DNA of 64,000 nucleotides from Antedon mediterranea (lineage: Eukaryota > Echinodermata > Crinoidea > Comatulida > Antedonidae): assembly GCF_964355755.1 (NCBI RefSeq), contig NC_092673.1, positions 4,469,001-4,533,000 of the forward strand, given 5' to 3'. Positions 48,139-59,519 of the stretch are shown one piece after another. Positions within the stretch are counted from its first letter, which is position 1. Each line of letters begins with the position of its first letter. The translations under genes were made by a program, and so were the position numbers. The notes below the pieces were generated by a model that did no database searches, was not told where the DNA came from, and saw nothing but the letters and a program-made list of their open reading frames with translations.

Positions 48139-48686
48139 ATTAAAGATGTATTGTCCCTTGAAACACAAAAAAATGAAGGTCAAAATATTCTAAATTTAAA
48201 GTAGCCATATCAAAGTAATATTAAAGTAATTCACTTTAAGTCGAAAATTCGAGCTAAAAACAACAATTTTACGTAATTAACAGCTAAATTAATTTGATTA
48301 CATTTCATCTGGAAAATCGTCGCGAGCGAAAGTAAACAAAGATTTCAAACCATGAGTACGCATTATGCATATGCTAATTATAATTGTTTACACCTAGTCA
48401 CGGTTGAGAAGGTATTTTCACACAGATCATAAGGAAGTTTTATGATTATGCATACAGAGTAGCCAAACAAGCGCGTTTCATTATGGGATATGTTTTGATC
48501 GAAAACTTTGACTGGAAGTCAAAGTTATTTTTTTAACAAAAAAACGTCTGTATTTCAGATAAACGATTTTTTTTTTCGAACAATTTTTTGTGATAGTTAA
48601 TAATTATTATGATACTTCAAAATGAGCCACATTTTTTCGAAATTTTTTATTTTTTTGGAATTAGTCAAAGGGACAATACATCTTTA
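48139..48686. mobile_element. Family C element, complete, plus orientation
   Basis: Terminal inverted repeats TTAAAGATGTATTGTCCCTT and AAGGGACAATACATCTTTAA close a 548-bp element without coding capacity. It lies 206 bp upstream of the first XPNPEP1 coding exon. Confidence 0.93.
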
Positions 48687-48894
48687 ATATAGGCCTATTA
48701 ATAATTTAAATTAATAAATTTTGTTATTTATTATATAACTTTCTTCATTCAATTCAGCAGTCTAATTGGTGTTACTGTTAGTGTTACACAATTACTATTT
48801 TCATGTATTTATACATGATTATTTGACATTTTAGCCATAAAATAGGCCTTAACTACTGTTATTTATGTCAATTCTTTCGATTTCTTTGCAGACA

Positions 48895-51800
48895 ATGGCT
48901 TGCCAAGCAAAATGCACAACGCACTTACTTCAAAAACTTCGTGCTTTCATGAAGAATAGTAAAATAGTTGGCGAAGCAATTCAAGCATATATTGTTCCTT
49001 CTTGTGATGCACACCAGGTTAGTCTTAAAAATACTTTTAGAAGTTCCCATAAAAGTATGTCCAGGTTGTTTTTTATTTTTATGATATACATAATTGTTTT
49101 GTAGAGTGAATACATTGCAGCATGTGATAACAGAAGGGAATTTATATCTGGGTTCACAGGATCAGCAGGTAAGTTGGCTCAAGGTGGGGTGGGGGTGGGG
49201 GGGGGGGGAGGGGGGAAGAGGGTAGTGGGGAAGTGTTAGAACCTTATTGTCCCTTTGACTAATTCCAAAAAAATATTTAAAAAAAGATTTTGAAAAAAAG
49301 TGGGTCATTTTGATGCATCATAATTGTAACTTTCACCAAAAATTAGTCGAAACAAAAATAATTTAACTGAAATACAGACGTTTTTTTGTTCAAAAAATAA
49401 CTTTGACTTCCAGTCAAAGTTTTCGATCAAAACATATCTCATAATGCAACGCGCTTGTTTGGCTACTCTGTATGCATAATCATAAAACTTCCTCGCGATC
49501 TGTGTGAGAACACCTTTTCAACCGTGACGAGTTGTAAACAATCCTAATTAGCATCATACATAATGCATACTCGTGGTTTGAAATCTTTGTTTACTTTCGC
49601 TCGCGACGATTTTACAGACGAAATGTAATCAAATTAATTTACCGGTTAATTACGTAAACTTGTTGTTTTTGGCTCGAATTTTCGACTTAAAGTGAATAAC
49701 TTTAATGATACTTTGATATGGCCAATTTAAATTTATAGTATTTTGACCTTAATTTTTTGTGTTTTAAGGGACAATACATCTTTAAGCTCTGTCTACACTA
49801 TCAAACTTTATGTGACCAAAAAGTATGATGTGATATGTGGTACTGATATTCCCAAATATGGTAGTGATATGATATCATCTGTTCATATATGGGCACATCA
49901 CATTTTGTTGTCACATAAAGTTTGATAGTGTAGACAGAGCTTAGAACGTAAATGTGGTTATTCATGAATATTTTGTATCCCTGTGTACTTTTATGATATC
50001 CAAAATAGTGTTGTTTGAATCAGTAACTAAACTAAATTTACTCGTCAAATAGGCACAGCTGTGATCACAAGCTCTGAAGCGGCTCTGTGGACAGATGGAC
50101 GATACTTCTTACAAGCTCGGGATCAAATGGATTCAAACTGGACATTGATGAAACAAGGAATAGCCGAAACACCTTCTCAAGAAGAATGGTTACTAAAGGT
50201 TTATAAAGCTCTGTCTACACTATCAAACATGTAACAAAAACATGTGGCGAAATATGGACATGATGATGTCCTATCACTATCATATTTGGGCACACCACAC
50301 TTTTTTTGTCAATTTAGTTTGATAGTATCTATATTTCTTCTCTTCTATTCCTCAAATACATTTAATGTATTATACTCTTTTCATATTGCATAACTTGTTA
50401 CAACTTGTACATAGTAACATGGTTTGATCCCTGAATTATTAAATGTTTTCACACACACAAATGCGAACCATTAGAAATCTCTCACAAAATTGTATTCACA
50501 CTATGCAAACCTGCTTTCAACTTGTTACAAGTTGTTACATTTTGCAGATGTGAAAAGAATGTTATTCAGTAGATGTTGGGAAAATTCCAAGGTGACCAAG
50601 TCCAAAGATAACTATTACAATTTTAAGGGCTAGGACCCTGCTTGCAGTTTACTGTCTATACTATTCTTATTGACTAATTTAGGTTCTTCCTGAAGGATCC
50701 AGAGTTGGTGTTGACCCATTCCTGTTTCCTGCAGGTGATTAAAATCTTTTTTTTTTTGTTAAAAAAAATTAGCCTAATTAAGATTTGTTTTTATTATTTT
50801 TAATTAACTGGTGACTATGAGTCTATAATATGATAATAACACTATATATGGCCATATTATTGCATAATAATCTAAAGGTCTGTCTACACTATCAAAATAG
50901 ATAGTGATTTACCCAAATATGGTAGTGATATGACATCATTATGTCCATATATAGGCATATCACATTTTTTTGTCACATAAAGTGTCATAGTCTAGACAGA
51001 GCTTAATTTTTGAAAAATCCATATTTTGGCATGTTTTGCCTTTGCAATTTCAATGCAATGTTTTAAATCACCGTTGTGCCATGCAATATTGATTCAATTA
51101 TACATGAAATATAACAATTATTATTATCTATGTTTTTATTTAGATTTGTTTAAACAGTTTAGCAACTCACTGGAATCGGAAGGTCACTCCTTAATTGCGG
51201 TGGAAAGAAATTTAATTGATTTGGTTTGGGATGATGAACAACCAGCGATGCCGCAAGATGAAGTATTTATACATGAACTTCAATATGCTGGTATGTTATA
51301 GGTTGTGTTCTGTCTAAAGCCTTGTCTACACTATCAAACTTTATGTAACAAAAAAATGTTATGTGCCCATATATGAGCATGATGATGTCATATCACTACC
51401 ATATTTGTGCATACCACTACTATATTTGAGCACATCACATTTTATTGTCAATCTAGTTTGATAATGTAGACAGAGCTTAAGAAATGTAAATCAATCAAGT
51501 GCTGAACTTAATGTCCTGTATTTATCATTGCAATTTCAAAATTGGTCTTGGATGATTTGACAGGCATGTTATTTCATGCAAATGTCACTAGTTCTATATT
51601 TTGTTTAATGTATTTACATTTTCAGGACAATCTTGGCAAGATAAGATTTTACAAGTCCGGAAAAAAATGGAGACCAAGAATGCTGATTACCTGGTGATAA
51701 CGGCTTTGGATGAGATTGCCTGTTAGTATACTGATTTATTTTATTTTAAAAGAAGGTTTCAATATGTAAAATTGTATTAGAATTCCTGTGTATGTATGGG

Positions 51801-54800
51801 CTTTGTCGTACTAGCTGCTTGGAACAAAGGCCGTGTTTCCGCAGCCAAAAATTAACCACTAAAACTCCCTGCGGAAACGGGTTTAACTGATAATTATTCT
51901 TATTCAAGTTAGATAATTATCGGTTAATTTTTGCCTGCAGAAACATGGCCAAAGTTTAAGGATTTTACAAAAAATGCGTAATTCTACTAAACATTATTTA
52001 GTAGTAGTATTCAAGATTCAATTTATTGTCACATAATATTACATACATGAAATTTGTTTTCCTGAGCTTAGAAACATAGATACAATACAATATAAAAACA
52101 TAACACCTTAACTAATTATCTTGAAAAATGTACATTTATATAGATGACAAGCATATGGAAAAAAATCTCTAAAATGGTTGGTTTTAACTTTGCATTGACA
52201 TAGGGTGTTGTTTTCTTTGCCTTAGGGTTGTTTAACCTGCGTGGATCTGACATAGTCTACAATCCTGTATTCATTGCATATGCCGTTGTTGGACTGGAAA
52301 GCATTAGGTAAGAAATTGCACTGATGCTAGGTACTTCCCTGATGTAGATAATATTAATATTAGTTTCAAATCTGTGCATATTATACAGTTAGTTACCATA
52401 TTTATAAAATATTAATAATATAAAACACCTCAATCAAAGAGATAGTAATTGCATTAAATTTTATTTTGCATAAATAAATTTTGCATAAAGAAAATTTATC
52501 AATGCATTGGATTTTGTGTTGCATAAATTACTAAACACAAAGAAATCCATTTATTGCCTATAATCATTTTTTTTTCTCTTTTGTGGCATTAACCACTATT
52601 TATTCATTTCATCTTCTACAGAACAATACAATAATTTAATAATTCTGTAATAATAACAACAACTATTCCAATCTATTTTTATTCTCTTTTGTTTGTTTTT
52701 TTGCTTATATTTTCTCCAATTTAATAAATGAATGTTATGTTCTTAGAATCGGTACGTTAATATTCTGTTATATTCACCTTTTTTCATAATTTTCTAATAT
52801 TTTTTGTTCTATAATTCTCTAAAAATTGTAAACACTTACCTAACAAATGTACTGTAGAAGATTACATTTACTAATTTTTAATATTTTACAGTAGGGTTGC
52901 TGTATGTTCATGTACCCACATGTATACATAGAAACCAGATATAGTACATACCCGTGTAAATATATACAGCATATATACTATATTATTTTATAAATGCAAA
53001 CTCTTAAAAAAACTAGAAAGCCACTCTGAGAGTGCATACCTCCGCCTACTGTAAAATTCTCCTACATAAGATTTCTCCGGTTAAAAAAAATATATATATA
53101 TTTGTGTGTGTCTTAATGCTGTTTGTGATTTAGGCTAATTTCACTACAAGCATGTGTATGCGAGTTTGGTGTAATGGTTATGTAACAAGCCTTTCAATTA
53201 ACAATGGCTTCAGTTGACTTACAATAGAACAGCAACGCGAAAATCAAACGAGTGAATTTGAAAAGAAAATAGGTTTTTTAAACTACTGGCATCAAAAAAC
53301 GTGAACATTAAATCAAATTATGTTTTAAAATTACAAATCACAAATTATAACTCTTGCCTCTTGTACAAAAATGAAGTTTTTTGGACAAGTAGTTCTCGAG
53401 AAAATGCAATTTCAGTTACTTTAAGACTGCTCGCCGGCTTTTGAAAAATTATGTCCTATCTTTTAACACTAGCAGGTCTGAAAAGTATACTAAAAATTGG
53501 TCCAGAATTGGGACAATGGTCCCAAAATTTAATGGAATGGTCCTTGACCACATATCTATCTGTATTCATTTTGGTAAAGATCTTGTAATTACTTTTTGAG
53601 TAATCCTGCTAACAAACAAACAAACACACGCTACCGATTACATATACCTCCTTGGCGGAGGTAAATTATTAAATATAATATAATGAAATATTGTCCAAAG
53701 CTGTTTTCGATTTGTTTTCCAGTTTGTTCATTGATAGAAAGAAATTGAGTTTATCTGTTGAGAGCCATCTTAAGGACCAATCAGGAGCAGGATATGTCAT
53801 TGATATATACCCATACAATAACATTCTTAACTACTTACAAAGTCTTTACTCAGGTGATAAAAAGAACAGAAAAACATGGGTGCGTATCATATAATTAATA
53901 TACTGTATATCGGTGAAGATGATTGATATACAAAGTATTGTCAACTCTCATAAAGCTCTGTCTACACTATCAAACTTTATGTGACAAAAAAATGTGATGT
54001 GCCCATATATGGACATGATGATGTCATATTACTACTATATTTGGGCATATTATTACACATAAAAATTTTTTTGTCAAACTAGTTTGATAGTGTAGACAGA
54101 GCTTTAGTTGCCTAGAAACTCTTCCAAGATGATTTTCTTAAGCTTCGAAATTGATTTTAAAAAATCTCAATTGTATATCGAAATGTTTTTTTTTCAGATA
54201 AGCAAGAAGTCAAGTCATGCTATTAACAAATGCATTCCACTTGTAAGTTTATATAGCATATTCAAGTTTTATAAAATGTACTTGTATCATATTTTCCATT
54301 TTAGTGACCGTCTTGTTTAAAGGAACCATCGCTCTTAAAGTGATCATCTTCCTAAAAGCTTTTTTTTTTACCTTCTTTAAGTGACCACCACTTTAAGTAA
54401 CTGACCATTGCTCTTTAAGTGACCATTTCCCTATAAGTTATTTATTACCTTCTTTAAGTGACCACCATATTTAAATGATCACTCACCTTTTAGATGATTT
54501 CAATGATCACCTCTAAAAGTGACCATTATCCATTTTGTAAATTTTTATTTCTTAGAGCAAGCAATTCACACAAATTACTCCAATCTGTACTTTAAAAGCT
54601 GTTAAAAATGACGTAGAAATTGAAGGAATGAAGAATTCACATGTAAGTAAATAATAGATTGATTCAATGCCATTATTTTATTCTTAAAGCCGCTCAAAAA
54701 TGATTTTCTTTTCTTTGCATTGCACTATGATAATTTACACTATAATAAAATAAAAATATTCTACTCTCTCTCTCTATATTTTCCAATATTTTTAACATAT

Positions 54801-57800
54801 TTTTTCTACGTACAGATACGAGATGCTGTAGCTTTATGTGAATATTTTTCATGGCTAGAAAAAGAGGTAAACAAATTGTGATTTTTACAAGAAACATTTC
54901 TTTTTTTATGACATTTAATTTTTGTAAAAACTGTAAATTAAGTATAACGATTATCAAAAAAGTAGAATATTTAAGATTACTAGAAAAAGAGGTTTATAAG
55001 CTAAAGTAATTAATTAATTTTTATGTTTATGACAATTTTGTGTTTTGTAAGAACTGTAAATTAGGTATAATGATGAATAATGAATCTTTTAAGTAGAACG
55101 TTTATTAAGATTGTTAAAATACTGACAATTTTCCTAGATTGTAAAAGGAGAACAAACAGAAATCTCTGCGTCAAATCAGTTAGAGAAATTTAGAAGGTAA
55201 GAATTTTATAGCACATTTTACATTAAGTGAACTTAGTTTGTGAGATATTTTCGTTAAAATAAGTTCTTCACTTAAATAAATATCTAATGATTTTCCTCAT
55301 AGTGGTATTTGAATTGTATAGGTAAAGGTTTCTCTTAATGTACAATAATTGGTGTACTAAGTTCCCAGATTAAATTATTTACAGTTTAAAACTTGTTGTC
55401 TCAATTTAATGCTTCCAACATGAACATTATTTTTGTTTATTTCACTCCAAAAAATGTTCTTCATAAATATTTATTTTTGTAGAGAACAAGATTTGTTTGT
55501 TAGCTTAAGTTTTGATACTATATCATCATCGGGACCACATGGTGCAATCATTCACTACAAGGCAACACCTGCGACTGATAGAGCACTCAGTGTGCAAGAG
55601 TTATACCTCTGTGACTCAGGTGCTCAATTCAGGTAAGCCAGGGAGTTCTTAGTATTCCATTATTTTGTTGAAAATATGTATTTGTAGAGCTATTTTCTAA
55701 AGATCAGAGTGCTGGTAAATAGTTTAAGTGCTTACTAAGTACCCTTAAGCAACACATCGATTCAAGGCTCACTCGCTCCTAGCTCTGGTGGTAGAACAAG
55801 TCTTCTCGGATAAAGTGCACTTTAAATACCCCGGTTCATCATTCAAGACAACATGGTAAACTGATACACAAAATAGCTCTTATTATCAATAGGATTACCA
55901 CCTATCTGATAGGACAGTGACCAATTTACTATTGGTAATCCTTGCCTAATGACATAAAATAAATTAAATTTTATTTACTTGACGTTGGCATCATAAGTCC
56001 ATATCTATAATTCAACCAGATTACAACGAATATTAAATAAAGTAGGTAGGATCACAGGATCTAGACATAATTTGGATGACCTTTGCAACAAAATCATAAG
56101 AAATAAGGCTATGAAAATATGCGACGACTCAAACCACCCTTTAAATAAACATTGTGTTAAAATGAGATCAAAAAGACTAAATGTGCTGAGATCGTGCAAT
56201 AGTAGGGTTATGCGATATTTTAATTCTTTTGTTCCGTATTCTATTAGACTGTTAAATGATTTTGCATAATTTTTGAAATTTTTGATGTATTGCAGCTTTT
56301 TATTTTTTATCTAGTTAATTGTAGTCTTATGTTCATACTTGTACATTGTTAAATTATATATAGTGTTTTTAAATATTGTAATTAATTTTTTTTATATGAA
56401 ACGTTTTTATATATTTTTGTACAATTTTGTGAAAAGCACTCAAAATATTTTCCTATGTGGACGAAATAAAGTTATCAAATATCAACTGTATTCTGATGAA
56501 TTTGGTCCAACACATGAACTACCCCTCTCCCCACTATTTCTACATTGTACTAAATCGTACTTTCCTCATAGAGATGGAACCACAGATGTGACTCGAACTA
56601 TGCACTTTGGCACACCAACACAGCACCAGAAGGTAAGCTATAATTAGTTGCATATTCTATAACATTTTTTTTAGTTTTAGTCGATAAGTTAAGAATATAT
56701 GAATTAATTTATAATGACTAGTGGTTAATTTATATTTTTAGGAATGCTTTACACGTGTGGTAAAAGGTGTCATAGGAATATCATCTGCAATTTTTCCAAA
56801 TGGAACAAATGGTAAAACACACAATTGTTTTCCTTATAGAAATTAACATAGTCAACATAAACATCTATAGCATTTACTAAACAATTATATATTTTTTTTC
56901 TAGGCCATCAATTGGATTGCCTTGCTCGTCGTTCTCTATGGAACTGCGGTCTGGATTACCTACACGGCACAGGACACGGCGTTGGATCATTCCTAAATGT
57001 TCATGAAGGGCCTCAAGGAATCAGTTACAAAACCTCTGCTACTGATGTTCCTATAGAGGCTGGCATGTTTTTATCTGATGGTATATATTGTAAATTACAG
57101 TTTTGCAACATCATTATAAACAAAAATATCTATTTGTGTTACACAGTGCCATATTTAGCAATGTCTTAAGAGTATAAATCGCCATACAAATTGTTTATTT
57201 AAGCTAAAGCTCTGTCTACACTTTCAAACTTGATGTGACAAAAAATGTGATGTGTCCATGTATGGACAAGATGATATCATATCACTACCATATTTGGGCA
57301 TATTGCTACCATATTTGGGCACATCACACTTCTTTTTTTACATACAATTTGATAGTGTAGACAGAGCTTTACACAGTGCCATTTTCAGGAGGGAAATGCC
57401 CCAAGGAGTAAAAATCTGTTTATTTAAGCCTACATACCTGAATCCTGAGTCTAAATTGTTAAAGTATTGGTCCCACTATTTTAAAGCTAAAATGTTAGCA
57501 AACCAATGTTGTGTTAATTATTATTGTGAATAAACTTTGTTTGGTTTTCAGAACCTGGTTATTACAAGGATGGTGAATTCGGAATGCGAATTGAAAACAT
57601 TGTATTTACTAAGTCCATACAAAGAGAGGTTTGTTTTTTTAAATACAATAATAAAATACTTCAACACTTTATTAAAACATTCAACAAAAGTATATATAAA
57701 TGCATGATTTTGATAATCTTACATATTTACCTTTTGAACTGTAATCAAATAATATTAAAATATTTATATGTAATCAAATATGTATATCAAAATATTACTA

Positions 57801-58788
57801 CACTTTATTAAAACAGCAACAAAAATATAAAGTATATATAAATGCATGATTTTGATAATCTTACATATTTACTTTTTTATATCTTTACAAATGCCACCTT
57901 TGAATTCTGTAAAGTGTTCATCTTAAATAAATAATAGTTTATCATATATTTTTAGAAAGCTTTATGGATTTGGAATGTAATTTCCAATATAATTTTCACT
58001 GGTTGTTAAAACATTCAAAACATAATTTAATTGTCATATCTTAATTATTCAATTTCAACTTTTTTTTTAATGTGTTAAAAATAACACACTATTGTTTTCA
58101 GCATAACTTTCGTAATAGAGGTTTTCTAACATTTGAAGAAGTAACATTAGTTCCGATACAAACAAAACTGATTGATGCATCTCTGCTGACAGCAGAAGAG
58201 GTAATTTTAGTTTAAATACATTGAATTTGAGCTCTAAATCATGACCCAAGCATAAATGACTTTAAACATGAACTTTATGAGAAAGCATGTAATATTATAC
58301 AGTTATTTCCTGCTTAGAGGTAAAATATAAGATTTTACATCCCCGAGGAAATGATATTTTGCTTGAGGGAATATATAATTCTCGAAAATCTTATATTTTA
58401 CCGATATAGGCAATATCTGTTATATTACATAGCCAACAAGTAGAATATCTACTGGTTTAGGTAGCCTAGCTAGGCCTCCTTTATGTGATAAGCCTGCCTA
58501 GTTAAGCGTTGCGAAACTAAAATTATTTTAATTCCAGAGAGCAGTTGAACGTGCCAATAGCGTCATCCAATAAAACCATTCACAATTGCACATGCTCACA
58601 AAGCTAGCTTACAACAATCTTGTAATAATGTGGGCAACCAAGTTTTTCGAATATTTGTTATTTCCTAGGTTACTTGGTTGAATGATTACCATATGAGGTG
58701 TCGCAATATTGTTGGTGAAGAGCTTGAGAGGCAAGGCAGAACCAACGCGTTGAAATGGTTACACAGGGAAACTAACCCACTGGGGTAA
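48895..58788 (+). CDS. XPNPEP1: Cytosolic Xaa-Pro aminopeptidase 1 (aminopeptidase P)
   Basis: Metal-dependent cytosolic enzyme removing an N-terminal residue next to proline. Exons: 48895-49017, 49105-49168, 50053-50198, 50683-50734, 51144-51290, 51626-51721, 52226-52307, 53723-53879, 54198-54242, 54556-54642, 54816-54866, 55138-55196, 55483-55632, 56572-56632, 56742-56811, 56904-57080, 57552-57628, 58102-58200, 58669-58788. Phases match throughout, giving 620 residues (human 623). It begins [23 protein letters not shown] and [10 protein letters not shown] mark the N-terminal creatinase-like domain, and the pita-bread catalytic domain follows. The five metal ligands by family alignment are D414 (DSGAQF), D425 (DGTTDVTRT), H488 (HGTGHGVG), E523 (DEPGYY) and E537 (GMRIEN), all present. 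No signal peptide is seen. The start is the first Met in the first coding exon, at the human position. Introns hold six family A MITEs, family C and a LINE fragment. Confidence 0.97.
49183..49238 (+). repeat. G-rich tract, potential G-quadruplex
   Basis: Runs of G (GGTGGGGTGGGGGTGGGG, then about 12 G, then GAGGGGGGAAGAGGG) on the coding strand, 15 bp into XPNPEP1 intron 2 and directly before the family C copy. Confidence 0.9.
49238..49785. mobile_element. Family C element, inverted orientation
   Basis: Reverse-complement copy of the 48139-48686 element: it opens TTATTGTCCCTTTGACTAAT and ends AAGGGACAATACATCTTTAA. It lies in XPNPEP1 intron 2 and directly abuts a family A MITE at 49782. Confidence 0.92.
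49782..49943. mobile_element. MITE family A copy in XPNPEP1 intron 2
   Basis: Ends TTAAGCTCTGTCTACACTAT and TTGATAGTGTAGACAGAGCT. Its left end overlaps the TTTAA end of the family C copy, so one was probably inserted at the other's edge. Confidence 0.9.
50204..50330. mobile_element. MITE family A copy at the exon 3 splice donor of XPNPEP1
   Basis: AAAGCTCTGTCTACACTATC starts only a few bases after the exon border at 50198, and TTAGTTTGATAGTATCTATA ends it. The intron's donor is GTTTAT, with the MITE supplying everything beyond it. Confidence 0.87.
50873..51006. mobile_element. MITE family A copy in XPNPEP1 intron 4
   Basis: Ends TAAAGGTCTGTCTACACTAT and GTCATAGTCTAGACAGAGCT with a shortened interior. 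Confidence 0.85.
51314..51480. mobile_element. MITE family A copy in XPNPEP1 intron 5
   Basis: Ends TAAAGCCTTGTCTACACTAT and TTTGATAATGTAGACAGAGC. It starts about 24 bp after the exon 5 donor. Confidence 0.88.
52016..52130. repeat. Possible LINE 3'-end-like repeat in XPNPEP1 intron 6
   Basis: TTCAATTTATTGTCACATAA followed by ACATGAAATTTGTTTTCCTG resembles a widespread short interspersed tail seen in many animal genomes. This is recognition from memory only. Confidence 0.3.
52308..53029. other. XPNPEP1 intron 7, AT-rich part
   Basis: Very AT-rich intron sequence without a recognisable element or open frame. Confidence 0.5.
53030..53668. repeat. Interspersed repeat ending CCTCCTTGGCGGAGGTAA
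   Basis: Bounded by GCATACCTCCGCCTACTGTA on the left and CCTCCTTGGCGGAGGTAA on the right, which form inverted TACCTCCGCC/GGCGGAGGTA ends. The pre-terminal AACAAACAAACAAACACACG run fits a repeat type I recall from marine invertebrates. It has no intact frame. The class is uncertain. Confidence 0.6.
53950..54106. mobile_element. MITE family A copy in XPNPEP1 intron 8
   Basis: Ends TAAAGCTCTGTCTACACTAT and GATAGTGTAGACAGAGCTTT flanked by TA on both sides. The full CATATATGGACATGATGATG core is present. Confidence 0.92.
54310..54535 (+). repeat. Decayed TTAAGTGACCA repeats
   Basis: At least seven variants of CTTTAAGTGACCATT with unequal spacing, between XPNPEP1 exons 9 and 10. It looks like an old tandem array broken by indels. 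Confidence 0.75.
56030..56485 (+). mobile_element. LINE 3' fragment in XPNPEP1 intron 13
   Basis: The frame 56072-56269 ends in [16 protein letters not shown], a C-terminal signature of CR1/Rex-type non-LTR retrotransposons. It is followed by a 3' UTR finishing near GTGGACGAAATAAAGTTATC. Only about 65 residues remain, so the copy is 5'-truncated. It is in the same orientation as the host gene and lies about 85 bp before exon 14. Confidence 0.75.
57204..57372. mobile_element. MITE family A copy in XPNPEP1 intron 16
   Basis: Ends TAAAGCTCTGTCTACACTTT and TTTGATAGTGTAGACAGAGC with TA flanks and two CATATTTGGGCA-type units. Confidence 0.92.
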
Positions 58789-59519
58789 CATTTATAAACT
58801 TCAATGCACAGAATGACCAATTTTACACAGATTCTTACTCACAATATTTTTATGAATTTAAATGAAGCACAATTGTTTATGAATACACAGACAAGGCACT
58901 ACAAGTTGTACCTGAATAATTGCACTTAAATAATTATGAAACACCTGTTACTCCTGTTTATGAGAGAGCGCCGACACTGATTGCATGGATATGACAAGAG
59001 CTTAAAGGAGCATGTATTTAAACATGCATCATCCAGTCCACCTAGCACCTTGAGATGACCTATAGCTCTGTCTACACTTATCAAACTTTACATGCTGATG
59101 TCATACCGCTACCATATTTGAGCACATCACACTTCTTTTTTTTTGTCGAACCAGTTTGATAGTGTAGACAGAGTTTTATACTTAGGCAAAATGCTATATC
59201 AATATACAGTAAATGTTACAAGTAGTGGTCAACACATCTTTTAATTTACCATTAATTATATAATCAGAATACACCTACTCTACACTTTATGAAATAAATT
59301 GTTATAAAGTTTTTTTATATTATGTTATATTCTCAATCTACAAACTTTCATATTTAAATATATGCAGCCATCCAAAAAAAATGTATGGTTTGGACCCGAC
59401 ACTGGTATCATAAATCATAAAAACAAAGTCATTATTAAGTACTGACAGCTTTTTACTTCCTATAGCCTCTTAATCTTTTAAACACTGTATTAAAATACAG
59501 TGTTGAAAGTCATCATTCA
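58789..59519. other. Convergent 3' ends of XPNPEP1 and NAGK
   Basis: 731 bp between the two stop codons contain both 3' UTRs. A family A MITE lies at 59062-59178 and an AATAAA at 59293-59298 is a candidate XPNPEP1 polyadenylation signal. Transcripts may overlap, but I cannot see cleavage sites. Confidence 0.5.
59062..59178. mobile_element. MITE family A copy between XPNPEP1 and NAGK
   Basis: TATAGCTCTGTCTACACTTA and TTTGATAGTGTAGACAGAGT are the ends. Part of the interior is deleted. If the signal at 59293 is used, this copy lies inside the XPNPEP1 3' UTR. Confidence 0.85.
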
